Source: Planctomycetaceae bacterium (GTDB lineage: Bacteria > Planctomycetota > Planctomycetia > Planctomycetales > Planctomycetaceae). Taken from it: a DNA stretch of 6,115 nt. Position numbers and translations under genes: made by a program. The stretch is taken from NCBI GenBank assembly GCA_016795125.1, contig JAEUIG010000632.1, positions 1 to 6,115 of the forward strand, given 5' to 3'. Below, in pieces: positions 1 through 5,151 of this stretch (its first letter is position 1; each line of letters opens with the position of its first letter). The notes below the pieces were generated by a model. It ran no database searches. It had not been told where the DNA came from and worked only from the letters and a program-made list of their open reading frames with translations.

Positions 1-22
1 AGCCAGTGGCATCCACATGGCT
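1..22 (-). terminator. Possible csrA terminator stem at the window edge
   Basis: Bases 1-5 (AGCCA) pair with 18-22 (TGGCT), and 6-9 (GTGG) pair with 13-16 (CCAC). This gives a 9-bp stem with one bulged base (17) and a 3-nt loop. It lies 38 nt past the csrA stop codon. Any T-tract on the minus strand would fall beyond the left edge, so intrinsic termination cannot be confirmed. A weaker alternative stem (19-24 with 40-45) would compete with it. In RNA form the loop side reads GUGGAUG, which resembles the GGA core of a CsrA site, but that may be chance. Confidence 0.3.
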
Positions 23-60
23 CGGAGTGAAGTAGCAATCGAGCCGACACGCAGAAGTGG

Positions 61-270
61 TCAGGCGTCGGACGAGACTTCGGGTTGCGGAGCCGGAGAC
101 TGTTCGCCGGCGCGCTGGATCGCTTCGTACACCTCGCTGCGATGAATCGGCACATCGCGCGGCGCTTCGATCCCCAGCCGCACCTTGTCTCCGCGGATTT
201 CCACCACCGTGATGACGATCCGGTCGTCAATCACAATGCTCTCGTTTTTCTTGCGTGAGAGGACCAACAT
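61..270 (-). CDS. csrA: Carbon storage regulator CsrA
   Basis: CsrA/RsmA is a small homodimeric RNA-binding protein that binds GGA motifs in mRNA leaders and controls translation or mRNA stability, acting in the cytoplasm. The 69-residue product has the usual family length (about 60-75). It starts MLVLSRKKNE, continues with the beta-strand core IVIDDRIVITVVEIRGDKVRLGI, and ends in the helix segment PIHRSEVYEAIQ. The two RNA-contact regions known from E. coli CsrA are present: L4/R6 near the N-terminus and R44 in the HRSEVY motif. The last dozen or so residues (GEQSPAPQPEVSSDA) are a polar, Pro-rich tail. The ATG at 268-270 is chosen because the family begins exactly at MLVL and because GGAG at 278-281 is a well-placed Shine-Dalgarno (7-nt spacing). 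The frame is open upstream to 339, but the extra 23 residues match nothing in the family. It lies 325 nt downstream of the ABC ATPase gene and has its own likely promoter. Confidence 0.96.
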   Translation of the reverse strand: MLVLSRKKNESIVIDDRIVITVVEIRGDKVRLGIEAPRDVPIHRSEVYEAIQRAGEQSPAPQPEVSSDA

Positions 271-382
271 CGATACACTCCGCACCCGGTCCGCTGTACG
301 AAACTGGCAGTGCATTGCCGGGGTGATCCCGCGGGGCACTTCGTTGTGCGCGCCGCGCGACAGCGGCCGAGGCTTTCGGCAC
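271..382 (-). promoter_or_regulatory. csrA 5' leader with two hairpins and a CsrA-like binding site
   Basis: This is the stretch between the predicted transcription start (about 381) and the csrA ATG. Near its 5' end, 376-380 pairs with 366-370 (GCCGA/TCGGC, 5-nt loop). A second hairpin spans 330-357: CGCGG/CCGCG and GCAC/GUGC stems, an internal bulge and a 6-nt loop. Beyond these, the RNA reads GUACAGCGGA at 290-299. This is the CsrA consensus RUACARGGA with one extra C. The Shine-Dalgarno GGAG (278-281) supplies another GGA 11 nt further on. GUACA can also pair with UGUAU near the ATG, which would leave both GGA motifs in a loop. CsrA repressing its own translation by covering the Shine-Dalgarno is known in other bacteria; here it is inferred. 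Confidence 0.45.
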
Positions 383-387
383 GAGAA

Positions 388-416
388 ATTCTAGGTGTGC
401 CGCGCGCCACCGTCAA
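388..416 (-). promoter_or_regulatory. Sigma70-like promoter of csrA
   Basis: On the minus strand TTGACG (411-416) is followed, after exactly 17 nt, by TAGAAT (388-393). Each hexamer matches the sigma70 consensus at five of six positions. The predicted start, about 7 nt downstream (near 381), leaves a leader of about 110 nt before csrA. The site lies in the gap between the ATPase gene and csrA and points at csrA, so csrA need not depend on read-through from the transporter genes. Planctomycete promoters are less well characterised, so consensus agreement is suggestive only. Confidence 0.6.
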
Positions 417-595
417 CAGCGTGGGGAATCCGCGCAGCCTGCGTAACCCACCACTCGCTTGTGAATTGACGCAAGTCATTTTCTTGTATTGGCTTGTGGA
501 TTTGTGTCGATCGCCGGGCAGCCAAGCTCACTCCCTGCGTAATCGATCGGACACATTTTCCCGCAGCGAGAATCGGGGAGTCTCCGCACGGTTGG
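417..595. other. Gap between ATPase gene and csrA promoter, with an inverted repeat
   Basis: There is no gene here. The main structure is an inverted repeat: TGTGTCGATCG (503-513) against CGATCGGACACA (544-555), complementary except for one extra G, with a 30-nt loop. On the plus strand it is followed by TTTT (556-559), so it could end a transcript arriving from the left. On the minus strand it is followed by AAAT, so it does not look like an intrinsic terminator for the transporter genes. A smaller imperfect palindrome, CTTGTG-N6-CGCAAG at 458-475, lies just upstream of the csrA promoter and could be an operator, but this is weak. I see no U-tract terminator for the ATPase gene. Confidence 0.4.
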
Positions 596-2158
596 CTATG
601 AGGCCGCGCCTGCGGACGCGTGGACTTCCCGCTGCGTGGCGAATTCCATGATCCGCTGCTCGCTGAACTCCCCTCGTGCGAGTTCGCCGGTAACGCGTCC
701 TTCGCACAACACGAGAATCCGATCGCAGAGCGTGACCAGTTCCGGCAATTCGCTGGACGTCACGATGATGCCCATCCCGCGGCGGCACAGCGCGTCGATG
801 ATCGTGTACAGCTCGGCCTTGGCCCCGACATCAATGCCGCGCGTCGGGTCGTCAAGCAGCAGCACGCGCGGCTGCGTGCGGAGCCAGCGTGCAATGATGC
901 ACTTCTGCTGATTGCCGCCGGACAGACTCGTGATCGCCGCTTCGGTTCCCGCGGTGCGGATCGACAGCTGTTCCACCGATTCCCGCGCCAGCCGGCGTTC
1001 CCTGCTGTCCTGGATCAGGCCGCCGCGCAGTGCGTCGCGCAGCGTGCAGAGCGTGATGTTCTCGCGGACCGTCATGCGGGAGAACAGGCCTAGCCGCTTG
1101 CGGTCCTCGCTGACCATTGCCATGCCGGCCGCCTTTGCCTCCGCAGGGTGCGTGAACGCGACCGGCCGGCCATCAAGCAGAATACGTCCCTGCGGCGGGG
1201 GCGAAGCGGCGCCGAACAGGCACTCCAGCAGTTCGGTGCGGCCGGCCCCCATCAGCCCCGCGATGCCCAGGACTTCGCCGCGACGCAGCTGGAACGACAC
1301 GTTTTCGAGCCGCCACCGGCGGGCGTGACCCGGCCAGGGGAGTGACAGGTCCTCGACATCGAGCAGTGCGTCTCCGGGGCAGCGGCCGTCTTCGAGGCGA
1401 ACGGATTCGATTTCGCGGCCGACCATCAGGTGCGTAATCTCTCGGCGGCTGGTCTGTTCGCGGTCGAGCGTGCGGACGAGGCTGCCGTCGCGGAGTACGG
1501 TGATGCGGTCGGCCAGCCGGAAGATTTCGTCCATCTTGTGCGAGATATACAGGATCGTCACCCCCTGCTGGCGAAGTCGGCCGATCACGCGGAACAGCCG
1601 GTCCGCTTCCTGATCTGTCAGCGCCGACGTCGGCTCATCCATGATGAGGATGTCAGAGCGCAGCGAGAGCGCCTTGGCGATTTCGACAAGCTGCTGATCG
1701 CCGACACGGAGTTCGCGGACGAGGCGAGAGGGGCGGATGTCGGTCTCAAGCTGGGCGAAGAGTTCGGCCGTGGCCTGCTCCATGCCGCGGTCGTCGAGCA
1801 ACCAGCCTGCGCGGCGGACTTCGCGGCCGAGAAAGATGTTCGCGGCGACCGACAGGCTGCCGACGAGATTGAGTTCCTGGTGAATGATGCTGACGCCGGC
1901 CGCTGCGGCGTCGCGCGTGCCGGCAAAGCGAACGGAGCGGCCGGCGATCTGCAACTCACCGTCGTACTCGGTGATCACGCCGGCGAGAATCTTCATCAGC
2001 GTGCTCTTGCCGGCGCCGTTCTCGCCGCAGATCGCATGCAGCTCGCCGCGGGCGACCGAGAGCGAAACGTCCTGCAGCGCCGTGACGCCCGGGAAGCGCT
2101 TGGTGATGGAGCGAACGGCGATGTGGGAGAGGGTCGAGGGTCTAGGGTCGAGGGTCAA
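596..2158 (-). CDS. Sugar ABC importer ATP-binding protein (RbsA/MglA/XylG type)
   Basis: This is the cytoplasmic ATPase that powers carbohydrate uptake with the permease and binding protein encoded upstream. At about 520 residues with two fused nucleotide-binding domains, it has the standard family length and layout. Domain 1 has Walker A GENGAGKST (45-53), Q-loop IIHQE (91-95), a degenerate signature LRVGDQQ (150-156), Walker B ILIMDEPTSAL (170-180) and H-loop SHKMDE with H207. Domain 2 has a degenerate Walker A GLMGAGRTE (301-309, R in place of K), signature LSGGNQQK (412-419) and Walker B VLLLDDPTRG (432-441). It reads DD where the family normally has DE, and SSELPE replaces the H-loop. 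Pairing the domain 1 Walker motifs with LSGGN should give one competent ATP site and one degenerate site. The best start is TTG at 2156-2158 with no visible Shine-Dalgarno; residues 2-10 (TLDPRPSTL) come from a repeat, and homology begins at about residue 13. The sugar is not determined. Confidence 0.93.
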   Translation of the reverse strand: MTLDPRPSTLSHIAVRSITKRFPGVTALQDVSLSVARGELHAICGENGAGKSTLMKILAGVITEYDGELQIAGRSVRFAGTRDAAAAGVSIIHQELNLVGSLSVAANIFLGREVRRAGWLLDDRGMEQATAELFAQLETDIRPSRLVRELRVGDQQLVEIAKALSLRSDILIMDEPTSALTDQEADRLFRVIGRLRQQGVTILYISHKMDEIFRLADRITVLRDGSLVRTLDREQTSRREITHLMVGREIESVRLEDGRCPGDALLDVEDLSLPWPGHARRWRLENVSFQLRRGEVLGIAGLMGAGRTELLECLFGAASPPPQGRILLDGRPVAFTHPAEAKAAGMAMVSEDRKRLGLFSRMTVRENITLCTLRDALRGGLIQDSRERRLARESVEQLSIRTAGTEAAITSLSGGNQQKCIIARWLRTQPRVLLLDDPTRGIDVGAKAELYTIIDALCRRGMGIIVTSSELPELVTLCDRILVLCEGRVTGELARGEFSEQRIMEFATQREVHASAGAAS

Positions 2159-2235
2159 GGGGCGTTGATAGTTAATGGTTGATCGACATGCGACTGGTCC
2201 CGATCCCTGGACCCTAGACTCTAGACCCTCGGCCC
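2131..2235. repeat. Inverted heptamer-array repeat spanning the permease/ATPase junction
   Basis: The left arm (2131-2156) is 3.7 copies of a heptamer, GGGTCGA or GGGTCTA. The right arm (2210-2235) is the same array inverted, as GACCCTA, GACTCTA, GACCCTC and GGCCC. Aligned as reverse complements, the 26-nt arms match at 23 positions, and two of the three differences can still pair as G-U in one RNA strand. The loop is 53 nt. The right arm covers the permease stop codon and its last codons (KGRGSRV). The left arm covers the first codons of the ATPase gene (TLDPRPSTL), with the TTG start at the base of the stem. I recall GGGTCTA/GGGTCGA arrays from planctomycete intergenic regions, but have not checked this. 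Confidence 0.85.
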
Positions 2236-3464
2236 TTCACCCGTTCCGCGATCGCTCGCGCGCCCAGGATGACCAGCGTTCCACCCGCGACGAGCAGGCC
2301 GTTGCGGAGTTTGGCTTCGCTGGAGGTGACGGACGTCATAACGCCGGCGAGCACGCTGATGATCGCCACGTTCAGCAGGCCGAGCAGGCCGGGGAAGTAC
2401 GGCTTGCGCACGCCGCCGGTGCTGCGAAGCTGGTTGACCGCGACTGCCAGCACGACCAGCATTCCGACCACAAGTCCTTCAAACAGGTCGGGCTGACTGC
2501 GAAACAGCTTGGCGACGGAATCGATGATGACTCGCAGGAACAGCGTGCCGAGGATGACGCCCGCGACGGTGCCGATGCCGCCGGTCAGGCTGCACCCGCC
2601 GACGACCGCCGCCGCGATCGCATTCAGTTCGTAGCCCATGCCGTCGGTGGCGGGGCTGGTCGTCCCGATGTAGCAGGCATACAGCACGCCGGCGAGCGCG
2701 GCCGTCATGCTGCTGAGGCAATAGGCCAGCCATTTCAGGCGATCCGTGCGAATGCCGCTGAGCCGCGCCGCTTCTTCATTGCCGCCCATGGCGTACAGAT
2801 GGCGGCCGACGATCGTCTTGCTCAGCAGGACCCACAGCGCGCCGCTGAGCACCAGCCACAGCACGCAGGACACCCACCAGCTCTCGCGGCTGACGGACGT
2901 GAGCAGTTCGTCGTTGATCGTGATCGTCGACTGCCGCTGCCCGTACTGCAGCACGGTGATGTCCTGGATCAGCAGTCGCGCGAGGCTGCGCAGGCCGACC
3001 AGCGACGCGAGCGTCGCGACGAACGGCGGCAGCTCGATGACGGTAATCAGCCACGTATGAAAGCTGCCGACGAGGAAGGCGATCGCCAGCGTGATCAGCA
3101 GCGCCACGGCGGGAATCCACAGCGCGAGTTCATCGGTTTGCGGGAAGTGGAGATTCGCGTCCGACGCCCAGCGGGTTCCGGGGTCATCCGGCGCGAGCGT
3201 GATCAGCAGGCCGAAAAAGATCGTGCCGCTGAAGGCGATGATCGACCCGGCAGAAAGATCAATCCCGCCGGCGATGATCACCACGGCCGCGCCGAGGGCG
3301 AAGATGCCGAGCATCGCCGCTTCGCGAAAAATGATCCGCGCGGTTTCGGCCCGTCCTGCCGCGGAATGGTAGGTCTCGCTGAGCGTCGCGGTGATCGCGA
3401 CGACGACCAGCACGGCGACCGCGAGTCCCAGTTCGTTGCGATGCTTGCGAAAGAATTCGGACAC
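2214..3464 (-). CDS. Sugar ABC importer permease (RbsC type, BPD_transp_2 family)
   Basis: This is the inner-membrane channel subunit of the carbohydrate ABC importer, working with the ATPase and binding protein encoded on either side. Hallmarks are the GGIDLSAGSI motif (66-75), the cytoplasmic coupling segment VGRHLYAMGGNEEAARLSGI (219-238) and the paired helices around GYELNAIAAAVVGGCSLTGGIGTVAGVILG (277-306). Hydrophobic segments lie at roughly 12-27, 50-66, 68-90, 115-134, 146-160, 195-214, 245-263, 281-317, 328-345, 358-376 and 388-404. At 416 residues it is about 95 longer than E. coli RbsC. The extra length is a hydrophilic stretch around 91-113, the region around 165-195, and a C-terminal extension after about 347 with two more likely membrane segments. 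The start is GTG at 3462-3464; the frame is closed by a TGA 30 nt upstream and no clear Shine-Dalgarno is visible. The last residues (KGRGSRV) are encoded by the heptamer repeat. The ATPase start lies 55 nt downstream. Confidence 0.93.
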   Translation of the reverse strand: MSEFFRKHRNELGLAVAVLVVVAITATLSETYHSAAGRAETARIIFREAAMLGIFALGAAVVIIAGGIDLSAGSIIAFSGTIFFGLLITLAPDDPGTRWASDANLHFPQTDELALWIPAVALLITLAIAFLVGSFHTWLITVIELPPFVATLASLVGLRSLARLLIQDITVLQYGQRQSTITINDELLTSVSRESWWVSCVLWLVLSGALWVLLSKTIVGRHLYAMGGNEEAARLSGIRTDRLKWLAYCLSSMTAALAGVLYACYIGTTSPATDGMGYELNAIAAAVVGGCSLTGGIGTVAGVILGTLFLRVIIDSVAKLFRSQPDLFEGLVVGMLVVLAVAVNQLRSTGGVRKPYFPGLLGLLNVAIISVLAGVMTSVTSSEAKLRNGLLVAGGTLVILGARAIAERVKGRGSRV

Positions 3465-3561
3465 GGGCGCAGCGGATGAGTCTCGCGATTCAGCAGGGAC
3501 GTACTCGACAATCTGTGCCGGGATTCGTGAGCGTCTCAGGCGTTCGAATCGCCAGATTCAC
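3465..3561. other. Leader of the permease gene
   Basis: This non-coding stretch lies between the CACGGAGG hairpin and the permease start. No convincing promoter is visible, which fits co-transcription with the binding-protein gene. It holds a short palindrome, GGCG-TTCGAAT-CGCC (3539-3553), that resembles a tRNA T-arm, but no surrounding tRNA can be built. It could be a small hairpin or a protein-binding site; nothing in the sequence decides between these. Confidence 0.3.
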
Positions 3562-3637
3562 CGCGGAGTGCACGGAGGACACGGAGAAAATGTGTCGCCG
3601 TAAGCCTGCTTTTCTCCGTGTCCTCCGTGCCTCCGTG
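3562..3637. repeat. Near-perfect CACGGAGG-type hairpin between binding protein and permease
   Basis: A perfect 21-bp stem pairs 3570-3590 with 3610-3630 around a 19-nt loop. The arms are built of CACGGAGG and ACACGGAG units ending in AAAA. The stem continues outward with CGGAG (3564-3568) against CTCCG (3631-3635) after one bulged T at 3569, for about 26 bp in total. It lies 59 nt past the stop codon of the binding-protein gene, with 97 nt to the permease start. There is no T-tract after it on the minus strand, so it is not a typical intrinsic terminator. I recall repeats of this kind from many environmental genomes, often copied in intergenic regions. Confidence 0.88.
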
Positions 3638-3696
3638 TTAAATCCTTCTTCTTCAACGGCAGGCCGGTTCGGACGGCAAATTCACCCGTCAGAACA

Positions 3697-4857
3697 CTAT
3701 GAACTGCTGAGCCCGCGTTCTTTCAGCCAGTCCAGGAACTCGGAGTGCCTGAAGAACTTTGTATTGGGATCGAACATTTCCGGGTTGATCGGCGATGCCT
3801 GCTCCGGTGTCACCGACCCGTTGTCCGGCACGACCACCCGCAGCTCGGTCGAGTAGATGTCGCCGGTTCCTTCCTGTGCATAGTTCGGATACATGGCCGA
3901 GATGACGGGCTTGTCGTCCTGAACGAGGGCCAGCAGCAGTTTCACGCCGTCGTAACCCATCTGGAACGGGTTCTGGACGACCATCACGTCGACGTTGCCT
4001 TCCCCCATTTCACGAATGCTGGCCTCGGCGGCGTCGAAGCAGAGGACTTTCTGGTTGGCGCGAATCTCGCGGTCGCGGACGACCGAGACGATCTGCGGGG
4101 TGTTGTAGGCCCAGATGCCGACGAGCATGTTGCACTCGGAATGCTGGTCGAGTGTGGCTTCGACGTTCGACCGTGCCTTGGCGCGGTCGCCGCCGTCATC
4201 GAGTCGGCTGATCTCGGTGAATCCAGCGCCGGCCCCTTCAACAAACCCGGCCATGCGTTCCTTCGCATTCGCCGCGCCCACGTTGCCGACAAAGAACGCG
4301 AAGTTCGCCCCGTCCGGCGACAGCGCCCGCGCTGCACGGCCCAGTTCGCGGCCGCCGATGATGTTGTCGGTACCGAGGTAGGCGAAGCGGGCGTCGCGGT
4401 ACTTCTCGCGAGAGACGTCGCCGTCGATCGTGACGACCTTGACGCCCTTCGTCTGCAGCTTCCGCATCTCTTCGATGAGATTGCGATTCTCCGGCCCGAA
4501 CACCGAGATGCCGACGGCGACGATGTCCGGCGCCAGCGAATACTGCTTCAGCATGTCGATCTGCTTCTTGTCCGTAAAATCGCCACGCTGAAAGTCGACG
4601 ACGAACCCGGCCTCTTTCAGCTTGAGATCCCGTTCGGCTGCTTTCGCGCCGGCCTCGCAGGTATCCCAAAATGGATCGGGTCCGTTCGTGAGGATCACGA
4701 TCCGCTTCGTGCCGGTGCTGGCGGCGGGTGCGCCTCCGGACGCGGGGGTTTCGCCGCCCGCGGGCGGCGCGGCCGGCTTGCCGCAGCCCGGCAGGGCGGC
4801 GAGCAGCGCGAGGCCGAAATACACAGCGAGAACGCGAACGCGTTGGCGAGCGAACAT
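3697..4857 (-). CDS. Sugar ABC importer substrate-binding lipoprotein (RbsB-like, Peripla_BP_4 type)
   Basis: This extracytoplasmic receptor captures a small carbohydrate-like ligand and delivers it to the permease. The N-terminus is a lipoprotein signal: positive residues (RQRVR), a hydrophobic core (VLAVYFGLALLAAL) and the lipobox LPGC with C25 as the probable lipidated cysteine. A linker rich in Pro, Ala and Gly (26-50) follows. The mature domain begins KRIVILTNGPDPFW; PFW (62-64) is a typical ligand-stacking motif of the RbsB class. Other positions matching family contacts are D145 (TIDGD), R201 (ERMAGF), D275 (FDAAE) and Q295 (QNPFQMGYDGV). The C-terminal tail after about 345 (VTPEQASPINPEMFDPNTKFF) is longer than in E. 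coli RbsB. The ATG at 4855-4857 gives a complete signal peptide; the upstream AGG at 4870-4872 is a weak, distant Shine-Dalgarno. Class I periplasmic-binding fold is confident; the ligand is unknown. Confidence 0.93.
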   Translation of the reverse strand: MFARQRVRVLAVYFGLALLAALPGCGKPAAPPAGGETPASGGAPAASTGTKRIVILTNGPDPFWDTCEAGAKAAERDLKLKEAGFVVDFQRGDFTDKKQIDMLKQYSLAPDIVAVGISVFGPENRNLIEEMRKLQTKGVKVVTIDGDVSREKYRDARFAYLGTDNIIGGRELGRAARALSPDGANFAFFVGNVGAANAKERMAGFVEGAGAGFTEISRLDDGGDRAKARSNVEATLDQHSECNMLVGIWAYNTPQIVSVVRDREIRANQKVLCFDAAEASIREMGEGNVDVMVVQNPFQMGYDGVKLLLALVQDDKPVISAMYPNYAQEGTGDIYSTELRVVVPDNGSVTPEQASPINPEMFDPNTKFFRHSEFLDWLKERGLSSS

Positions 4858-4899
4858 CGGGAGCAGCTACCTGAAATCGCGGAGAATTCGGAAGCGGCT

Positions 4900-4929
4900 A
4901 GCCTACGCCCGACGCGCGAGTGAAGTCAA
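4900..4929 (-). promoter_or_regulatory. Candidate promoter ahead of the binding-protein gene
   Basis: On the minus strand TTGACT (4924-4929, five of six consensus matches) is followed after 18 nt by TAGGCT (4900-4905, only three of six). The predicted start near 4893 would give a leader of about 35 nt before the ATG at 4857. The -10 overlaps the palindrome GGCTAGCC (4896-4903), a possible operator. If real, the promoter would let the importer genes be expressed apart from the dehydrogenase gene. The poor -10 keeps confidence low. Confidence 0.35.
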
Positions 4930-4954
4930 CCGGCGGAAGGATGGAAGGAATTCT

Positions 4955-5146
4955 GACACAAAGACACGAAGTCACAGAGACGCACAGAGGAAGATAAGAA
5001 GTGAACCAGCACCTGTTCTCTTTGCGCGTCGCTCCGGCGGGGGAGAATCGATTGACACAATGGCTGAACATCACAAAGACGCACGGAGGAACAAGACCAA
5101 GTCACTTGCTTCTCTGTGCGTCTTCGTGTCTCTGTGGCTTTGTGTC
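4955..5146. repeat. Long inverted repeat (CACAAAG/CACAGAG type) between dehydrogenase and binding protein
   Basis: The 36-nt outer arms 4955-4990 and 5111-5146 are reverse complements at 29 of 36 positions. Both run from GACACAAAG at the outer end to ACGCACAGAG at the inner end. Between these, two short modules (CACGAAG and CACAGAG) occur in opposite order in the two arms, which accounts for most mismatches. Pairing continues inward with AAGTGA (4999-5004) against TCACTT (5102-5107). The loop holds a partial further copy, CACAAAGACGCACGGAGG (5072-5089). The right arm ends 5 nt past the dehydrogenase stop codon. Nothing here looks coding, and no transposase or clear target-site duplication is visible. 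Confidence 0.8.
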
Positions 5147-5151
5147 GAAAT

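Noticed and set aside
271..339. N-terminal extension of CsrA to the upstream start at 339
   Set aside because: CsrA proteins begin exactly at MLVL/MLIL, a good Shine-Dalgarno precedes the inner ATG, and the extra 23 residues have no family support.
1430..2182. Plus-strand open frame (250 codons) opposite the ATPase gene
   Set aside because: It lies over the first Walker A, Walker B and signature codons of the minus-strand ATPase. Its own product resembles no family I know.
2175..3479. Long plus-strand open frame (434 codons) opposite the permease gene
   Set aside because: It is antisense to a clear permease. Its product is a monotonous mix of Asp, Arg, Gln, His and Ala with no recognisable domain, as expected from the reverse of a GC-rich gene. 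The minus-strand frame has full family motifs.
3539..3553. tRNA T-arm-like sequence GGCG-TTCGAAT-CGCC, possible tRNA or integration-site remnant
   Set aside because: Only four base pairs form, and no matching acceptor stem, D-arm or anticodon arm is visible within 90 nt upstream. No integrase is nearby.
3745..4923. Long plus-strand open frame (392 codons) opposite the binding-protein gene
   Set aside because: It is antisense to a complete substrate-binding lipoprotein gene and has no recognisable motif. It is a GC-driven shadow frame.
5052..5080. Perfect TTGACA on the plus strand at 5052-5057 as a promoter
   Set aside because: No acceptable -10 lies 16-18 nt downstream, and no plus-strand gene follows.
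3562..5146. Tandem-looking CACGGAGG/CACAGAG repeats as a CRISPR array
   Set aside because: The units form inverted pairs with no regularly spaced direct repeats or unique spacers, and there are no cas genes.
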